This document shows positions 59,167 to 64,000 of a stretch of 64,000 nt of DNA, one piece after another. A program made the position numbers and the translations under genes. The DNA is from Flavonifractor sp052065355. GTDB lineage: Bacteria > Bacillota > Clostridia > Oscillospirales > Oscillospiraceae. The stretch is from assembly GCF_052065355.1 (NCBI RefSeq), contig NZ_JBQHUF010000008.1, positions 61,665 to 125,664 on the forward strand, given 5' to 3'. Every line of letters starts with the position of its first letter. Position 1 is the first letter of the stretch. Below the pieces are notes generated by a model. The model was not told where the DNA came from. It was given only the letters and a program-made list of their open reading frames with translations, and ran no database searches.

Positions 59167-60516
59167 ATGGAGCTTAACGCAGACGCCCGGGCTGCACTTG
59201 ACGCTATGCGGGAAGGTATCACCATCATTGATACCAACGGCCACATCGTCTTCGGCAACCGGGCTTACCGGGAGTTTTTAAATAAGGAAGCCGGAGGCGA
59301 CATCGGCCCCATTGAGGGCTACCGGCTGCGGGATCTGCGGCCAGGGGCCCGGCTGCCCGACGTGCTGGAGGCGGGCAAGCCCATCCTTCACCTGACCCGT
59401 CAGGAGATCAAGGACTTTTACTTTGTTAATATGTATCCCATCTATCAGGATGGGGCGCTCATCGGCGGACTGTCGGTGGTCACCTTCCTGGAGGACGCCT
59501 ATCAGACCAAGGAGGAGCTGGAGGCCATAGAAGCCCGCAGCCGCCAGGTGCTCCGCCGCATCAACAAGGCCAACGGCGCCCGGTACACCTTTGATGACAT
59601 CACTGCCGTCAGCCCGGCCACCGTTCAGGTAAAGGAGTTGGCTCAGAAAGTAGCGGCCACCGACGCCGCCGTACTGCTGGAGAGCGAGAGCGGCACCGGC
59701 AAGGAGCTGTACGCCCAGGCCATCCACAACGCCAGTTCCCGTCGGGACGGGGTCTTTGTGGCCATCAACTGCGCCAGCTTCAACGCCAACATGCTGGAGT
59801 CGGAGCTGTTCGGCTATGTGGAGGGGGCCTTCACCGGCGCCAAACGCGGCGGCAAGATGGGCCTGTTTGAGGCCGCCGCCGGCGGCACCCTCTTCCTGGA
59901 TGAGATCTCCGAGATGGACCTGGGCCTCCAGGCCAAGCTGCTGCGGGCTCTTCAGGAACGCCGCATCCGCCCGGTGGGGGGCGTGAAGGAGATCGATGTG
60001 GACGTGCGGGTCATCGCCGCCTGCAATGCCGACCTGCCTCAATACGTCCGGGAGGGCAAGTTCCGCAAGGACCTCTATTATCGCCTGAACACCTTCCCTC
60101 TCCACATCCCGCCCCTGCGGGAGCGGCGGGAGGATATCTCCCCCCTGGCCAATTCCATTCTCAACCAGCTCTCTCACAAGCTCCGCCGCCCTTTCTCCCT
60201 CACGGTGGAGGCCGCCCAGCGGCTGCGGGAGCACGACTGGCCCGGCAACGTGCGGGAGCTGCGCAATGTGCTGGAGTTCTCCGCCTACCTCACCCCCTCC
60301 GGCATCATCACCGCCGACTCCCTCCCCGGCGACCTGAGTCAGCCCAAGAGTGAGGACACCCAGGGCCTTACCCTGGCTCAGCGTACCCGCGCCTTTGAAA
60401 AGCAGGTCATCCAGGAGGCGCTGGCCCGCAACGGGTCCACCCTGGAGGGCAAAAAAAAGACCGCCAAGGAACTGGGGATCTCCCTGGCCAGCCTGTACAA
60501 CAAGCTGGGCAACTGA
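59167..60516 (+). CDS. PAS-domain sigma-54-dependent activator
   Basis: A 449-residue NtrC-type activator without a receiver domain. A PAS sensor (about 8-110; EGITIIDTNGHIVFGNRAYR) is followed by the AAA+ domain with Walker A ESESGTGKE (172-180), the sigma-54 contact loop GAFTGA (220-225), Walker B GGTLFLDEIS and the R-finger region. The Fis-type HTH lies at the C-terminus (KKTAKELGISLASLYNKLG). It probably senses a small molecule through PAS. The downstream operon has a -24/-12 promoter and paired upstream sites, making it the obvious target. Confidence 0.94.
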   Translation: MELNADARAALDAMREGITIIDTNGHIVFGNRAYREFLNKEAGGDIGPIEGYRLRDLRPGARLPDVLEAGKPILHLTRQEIKDFYFVNMYPIYQDGALIGGLSVVTFLEDAYQTKEELEAIEARSRQVLRRINKANGARYTFDDITAVSPATVQVKELAQKVAATDAAVLLESESGTGKELYAQAIHNASSRRDGVFVAINCASFNANMLESELFGYVEGAFTGAKRGGKMGLFEAAAGGTLFLDEISEMDLGLQAKLLRALQERRIRPVGGVKEIDVDVRVIAACNADLPQYVREGKFRKDLYYRLNTFPLHIPPLRERREDISPLANSILNQLSHKLRRPFSLTVEAAQRLREHDWPGNVRELRNVLEFSAYLTPSGIITADSLPGDLSQPKSEDTQGLTLAQRTRAFEKQVIQEALARNGSTLEGKKKTAKELGISLASLYNKLGN

Positions 60517-60540
60517 ATATTCCAAATTTTTAGAAATGAC

Positions 60541-60627
60541 TTCTAAAATCTTAGAATGTGCTGTGTCTGAGTGCTTTGCGCACCGGGTCCAAATGTGACC
60601 CCTCCGTTTAGTTCTAAGATTTTAGAA
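60541..60627. promoter_or_regulatory. Paired 16-bp upstream activator sites
   Basis: TTCTAAAATCTTAGAA (60541-60556) and TTCTAAGATTTTAGAA (60612-60627) are exact reverse complements of each other, centres 71 bases apart. Each is nearly palindromic. A further half-site (TTTTTAGAA) lies just left of the first. They sit roughly 105-180 bases upstream of the -24 element, the normal distance for enhancer sites of sigma-54 activators. Confidence 0.75.
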
Positions 60628-60724
60628 GTTTTTCTTCTCCGTACTGTGCGGCCAGCAGGATAAAAACCGGGCGCGTTCCTTGGCTTCCAAGGGTTTGAGC
60701 ATGATTTTTCCTCTTTTTCCAAAC

Positions 60725-60741
60725 TTGGCACGCGGATTGTT
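60725..60741 (+). promoter_or_regulatory. Sigma-54 (-24/-12) promoter
   Basis: TTGGCACGCGGATTGTT matches the consensus YTGGCACGRNNNTTGCW at all but two positions: C for R after the CACG, and TTGT for TTGC. The GG and TTG blocks have exactly the required spacing. It is the only such site I noticed in the window. Confidence 0.85.
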
Positions 60742-60802
60742 TTATCATTGGGTGACAGGCGGTAAGGAGAGGCCGCCTGACAGAAAAAGAGGAGGTTTTG
60801 CA

Positions 60803-62185
60803 ATGTCACCCTTAGCAATACTTGGATTTCTGACCGTCATCGTCATGCTGGTCCTCATCATGACAAAGAAAGCATCCCCCCTGGTGGCCCTTATCGTGGT
60901 ACCTGTGGTCACCGGCATCATCGCCTGTTTCTTTATGGCCGTGGTTCCTGAGGACGCCCCTGAGGGAACCGCCGCCGTGGTAGACTTCGTAGCCAACTTC
61001 AAGTCCCTGGGCGGTATGATCACCGGCTCCAAGGGCATCGGCTCCGTGGCTGCCACCGGCGTCATGTTCATCTTCTCTATCCTGTTCTTCGGCATCCTCA
61101 CCGACGCCGGCACCTTCCGTCCCATTATCAAAGGTATCCTGAACATGGTGGGCACCGACCCCGTCAAGATCGGCATCGGCACCGCCATCCTGGCCGCCAT
61201 CGTCCACCTGGACGGCTCCGGCGCCGTTACCTTCCTGATCTGCGTGCCCGCCCTGCTGCCTCTGTATGACGCGCTGGGCATGCGCCGCACCACCCTGGCC
61301 ACCATCGTGGCTCTCTCCGCCGGCACCATGAACATCCTGCCCTGGGGCGGCCCCACCATCCGGGCTGCCACCGCGCTGGGCATGGGCGATAACGCCGTGG
61401 CCTTCTTCATGCCCGTCCTGCCCGCCGTCATCGTGGGTCTGGTGTGCGTGCTGATCATCGCCGCCTTCCTGGGCGCCGGTGAGAAGAAGCGCATCGGCGC
61501 TGTGGCCCTCCAGGCTGTGGGCCACACCGAGCAGGAGCTCACCGACGAGCAGAAGGAGCTGCTGCGGCCCCACCTGTTCTGGGTGAACATCATCCTGATC
61601 ATCGCCGCCATCGCTTCCCTGCTGTTCTCCGGCTTCGCCCCCGCTGTGGTCTTCATGGTGTTCTATGTGCTGGCCACCGTCATCAACTACCCCAAGGTGA
61701 AGGACTCCAAGGCCCGTGTGGACGCCCACGCCAAGGAAGCCCTGATGATGTGCTCCGTGCTCTTCGCCGCCGGCTGCTTTACCGGCATCATGCAGGGCAC
61801 CGGCATGATCTCCGAGATGTCCAACGCCCTGGTAGCCATCATCCCCAATTCTCTGGGCAAGTTCTTCCCCATCATCGTGGGTATCATCGGTATGCCCGCC
61901 TCCCTGCTGTTTGACCCCGACTCCTTCTACTACGGCGTGCTGCCCGTCCTGGCTGAGACCGCTCAGGGCTTCGGCGTCACCGGTCTGGATGTGGGCCGCG
62001 CGGCCATCCTGGGCCAGATGACCGTGGGCTTCCCCGTCTCCCCCCTCACCGCCTCCACCTTCCTGCTGGTGGGTCTGGCCGGCGTGGACTTCGGCGAGCA
62101 CCAGAAGAAGACCATCCCCCTGGCCTGGCTGGTTTCTCTGATCATGGTCGTGGTGGCCGTCATCACCGGCGGCATCGCCCTTTGA
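60803..62185 (+). CDS. CitMHS-family organic acid transporter
   Basis: A 460-residue membrane protein with about 12 spans of the citrate-Mg2+:H+/CitMHS type. It contains MFIFSILFFGILTDAGTFRP, AIVHLDGSGAVTFLICVPAL, MNILPWGGPTIRAATALG and, in the second half, FDPDSFYYGVLPVLAE and MTVGFPVSPLTASTFLLVGL. The ATG follows GAGGAGG. It is the first gene of the sigma-54-controlled operon and presumably imports the acid used by the AtuA-like pair. A tricarboxylate or hydroxy-carboxylate is likely, but the substrate is not proven. Confidence 0.9.
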   Translation: MSPLAILGFLTVIVMLVLIMTKKASPLVALIVVPVVTGIIACFFMAVVPEDAPEGTAAVVDFVANFKSLGGMITGSKGIGSVAATGVMFIFSILFFGILTDAGTFRPIIKGILNMVGTDPVKIGIGTAILAAIVHLDGSGAVTFLICVPALLPLYDALGMRRTTLATIVALSAGTMNILPWGGPTIRAATALGMGDNAVAFFMPVLPAVIVGLVCVLIIAAFLGAGEKKRIGAVALQAVGHTEQELTDEQKELLRPHLFWVNIILIIAAIASLLFSGFAPAVVFMVFYVLATVINYPKVKDSKARVDAHAKEALMMCSVLFAAGCFTGIMQGTGMISEMSNALVAIIPNSLGKFFPIIVGIIGMPASLLFDPDSFYYGVLPVLAETAQGFGVTGLDVGRAAILGQMTVGFPVSPLTASTFLLVGLAGVDFGEHQKKTIPLAWLVSLIMVVVAVITGGIAL

Positions 62186-62234
62186 TCCTGTTTTCTGATC
62201 CATTCATCTGTTTGTGCAGAAAGGAAGTCATTGT

Positions 62235-63581
62235 ATGAAAAGCATCCGCATCGGCAGCGGCGCCGGCTACGCCGGCGACCGTCTGGAGCCCTCCCTGGAG
62301 CTTATTGAGAAGGGCAATCTGGATTATATCAGCTACGAGTGCCTGGCCGAGCGCACCATCGCCATCGGCCAGCAGGCCAAGCTGAAGGACCCCACCAAGG
62401 GCTATAACGGCCTTCTGGAGCACCGCATGGAGAAGGCTCTTCCCCTGTGCTGGGAGCACAAGGTGAAGCTCATCACCAACATGGGCTCCGCCAATCCCCA
62501 GGCTGCCGCCCAGAAGTGTGTGGAGATCGCCCGCAAGCACGGCCTGAAGGGTATGAAGATCGCCTGCGTCACCGGCGATGACCTGCTGCCCGTCATCGAC
62601 AAGTACATGGACACCGAGGTGTGGGAGACCCACGAGCCTCTGTCCAAGCTCCCCGGCGAGATCGTCTCCGCCAACGCCTACATGGGCGTGGAGGGCATCC
62701 TGAAAGCCCTGGACATGGGCGCCGATGTGGTCATCACGGGCCGCGTGGCCGACCCCGCCATCTTCATGGCTCCCATGATCCATGAGTTCGGCTGGTCCCT
62801 GGAGGACTGGGACAAGCTGGGCAAGGGCACCATTATGGGCCACCTGCTGGAGTGCGGCGGCCAGGTCACCGGCGGCTACTTCGCCGAGCCCGGCAAGAAG
62901 GACGTGCCCGGCGTGGGCCACCTGGGCTTCCCCATCATTGAGGTGTCCGAGGACGGCTCCTTCTTCGTCACCAAGGTGCCCGAGGCCGGCGGCATGGTCA
63001 CCGTGGAGACCTGCTCCGAGCAGATCTGCTACGAGATCCACGACCCCGAGAACTACCTGACTCCCGACGTGGTGGCCGACTGCAAGAACATCACCTTCAC
63101 CGAGGTGGAGAAGGACAAGGTGGCGGTCACCGGCATCACCGGCAAGCCCAAGACCGAGACCTTCAAGTGCTCCATCGGCTACCGCGACTGCTTCATCGGC
63201 GACGGTGAGATCAGCTACGGCGGCCCCGGCTGTGTGGCCCGCGGCAAGCTGGCTCTGGATATCATCAAGGAGCGGCTGGAACTGGTGGCCCCCGGCGTGT
63301 TCGACGAGCTGAAGTTTGACCTGATCGGCTGCAACAGCCTGTACTGGAATCCCGACTTCAAGTACAACGAGGAGCCCAGCGAGGTGCGGGTCCGGGTGGC
63401 CGGCCGCGCCAAGACCAAGGCTGAGGCCGACATCATCGGCAACGAGGTGGAGGCCCTGTACACCAACGGTCCCGCCGGCGGCTGCGGCGCTGTCAAGCGC
63501 ACCCGCGACATCGTCTCTGTGGCCTCCATCCTGGTGAGCCGCTACGACGTCAAGCCCGAAGCCGAGATCTTTGAAGTCTGA
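62235..63581 (+). CDS. AtuA-like (DUF1446) enzyme, large subunit
   Basis: A 448-residue cytoplasmic protein of the acyclic-terpene-utilisation AtuA/DUF1446 family. It begins IRIGSGAGYAGDRLEPSLEL and contains LITNMGSANPQAAAQK, VITGRVADPAIFMAP, LECGGQVTGGYFAEPG and GPAGGCGAVKRTRDI. AtuA acts in citronellol/geraniol catabolism in Pseudomonas, with an unclear reaction. Terpene use is unlikely in this gut anaerobe. Pairing with a CitMHS transporter suggests an organic acid or its CoA ester. AGAAAGGAAG precedes the chosen ATG. Confidence 0.88.
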   Translation: MKSIRIGSGAGYAGDRLEPSLELIEKGNLDYISYECLAERTIAIGQQAKLKDPTKGYNGLLEHRMEKALPLCWEHKVKLITNMGSANPQAAAQKCVEIARKHGLKGMKIACVTGDDLLPVIDKYMDTEVWETHEPLSKLPGEIVSANAYMGVEGILKALDMGADVVITGRVADPAIFMAPMIHEFGWSLEDWDKLGKGTIMGHLLECGGQVTGGYFAEPGKKDVPGVGHLGFPIIEVSEDGSFFVTKVPEAGGMVTVETCSEQICYEIHDPENYLTPDVVADCKNITFTEVEKDKVAVTGITGKPKTETFKCSIGYRDCFIGDGEISYGGPGCVARGKLALDIIKERLELVAPGVFDELKFDLIGCNSLYWNPDFKYNEEPSEVRVRVAGRAKTKAEADIIGNEVEALYTNGPAGGCGAVKRTRDIVSVASILVSRYDVKPEAEIFEV

Positions 63582-63608
63582 TTCTGAGACAGAAAGGAAG
63601 CATTTGCT

Positions 63609-63908
63609 ATGAAACTCTGGGACCTCGCGCACTCCCGTACCGGCGATAAGGGCAACATCTCCAACATCTCCCTCATCGCCTATGACCCCAAGGACTATGA
63701 GATGCTCAAGGAGAAGGTCACCGCCGAGCGTGTGAAGGAGCATTTCAAGGGCATGGTCAAGGGTGAGGTCGTTCGCTATGAGCTGCCCAACATCCACGCC
63801 CTCAACTTTGTGATGTACGCCGCTCTGGGCGGCGGCGTCACCCGCTCCCTGTCCGTGGATATGCACGGCAAGGGCCTGTCCTCCTACCTGCTGGACATGG
63901 AGATCTGA
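63609..63908 (+). CDS. AtuA-like small subunit
   Basis: A 99-residue protein (KLWDLAHSRTGDKGNISNIS, then EVVRYELPNIHALNFVMYAA-LGGGVTRSL). It matches the C-terminal domain that is fused to AtuA in proteobacteria; here it is a separate gene 27 bases downstream. The two probably form one enzyme. It has a good AGAAAGGAAG site. Confidence 0.88.
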   Translation: MKLWDLAHSRTGDKGNISNISLIAYDPKDYEMLKEKVTAERVKEHFKGMVKGEVVRYELPNIHALNFVMYAALGGGVTRSLSVDMHGKGLSSYLLDMEI

Positions 63909-63930
63909 GTCTTTCCCAATTTCCCATAAA

Positions 63931-63973
63931 CAGGCGGGGGGGGGCCCCCCACCCCGGGCCCCCCCCGGCCGGT
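63931..63973. other. G/C homopolymer tract, possible terminator or poor sequence
   Basis: Nine G, six C, four C, GGG and an eight-base C run follow one another 23 bases after the last gene. The outline is that of a terminator (stem then GGTTTATT), but homopolymers of this kind at a contig end are often mis-called, so the exact sequence should not be trusted. Confidence 0.5.
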
Positions 63974-64000
63974 TTATTAAATCCAATGAATAACAAGATA

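Overview
The window comes from a GC-rich anaerobic Firmicute (class Clostridia). Gene content fits an Oscillospiraceae-type gut commensal of the Flavonifractor/Intestinimonas/Lawsonibacter kind: flavin/ETF-linked lactate oxidation, a fructose PTS, a FeoAB fusion with a Cys-rich partner, B12-dependent methionine synthase with a separate reactivation protein, Fhs/FchA/FolD one-carbon enzymes, a CD1247-type protein and a TIGR03960/DUF2344 radical-SAM pair. The genus is inferred from gene content and codon use only; no 16S rRNA is present.

Layout. (1) 381-8745: a FadR/LldR-type GntR regulator divergent from a lactate operon (permease, nickel-pincer lactate racemase LarA, GlcD-type lactate dehydrogenase, an acyl-CoA dehydrogenase, EtfB, EtfA). 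(2) 8830-10456: mgtE behind a long leader with a possible 27-codon reading frame. (3) 10460-19500: a decayed accessory region. A P-type ATPase has lost its 5' end against an XRE/zinc-ribbon gene pair. Two paralogous ~265-bp modules each end in the 3' half of a tRNA-Pro gene (anticodons TGG and CGG), which look like att scars of integrative elements. There is also a hairpin-ended IS200/IS605-like miniature element, two unknown cytoplasmic proteins, an ECF sigma/anti-sigma pair, a wrecked VanY-type carboxypeptidase gene and tRNA-Ala(GGC). (4) 19589-25315: fruR-fruK-fruA-ptsH-ptsI, reading leftward from one good promoter. (5) 25500-36410: housekeeping genes, including a GMP synthase whose amidotransferase catalytic region is deleted, Sir2, FeoAB, EF-P, an M24 peptidase, Nfo and YqeG. 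(6) 36416-44098: an S-layer-homology protein, the radical-SAM pair, an SLC13-like transporter, DUF6514 and a degenerate XRE-S24 regulator.

(7) 44105-54606: one-carbon metabolism in two blocks. The first is fhs-fchA-folD; its FolD lacks the cyclohydrolase lysine, matching the adjacent stand-alone cyclohydrolase. The second is a MATE pump gene overlapping metF, then the MetH reactivation protein and metH. Together they run formate to methylene-THF to methyl-THF to methionine. A DUF2812/PadR pair sits between the blocks with duplicated operator-like repeats. (8) 54723-58904: a CofE-like protein, a PMT-type glycosyltransferase and a SPASM-type radical SAM protein. (9) 59167-63908: a PAS sigma-54 activator, two mirror-image 16-bp upstream sites, a near-consensus -24/-12 promoter, and an operon for a CitMHS-family transporter plus a two-subunit AtuA-like enzyme. 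This last cluster is the best candidate here for an uncharacterised catabolic system. The last ~65 bases contain G/C homopolymers that may be of poor quality.

All assignments come from reading the sequence; no database search was run.
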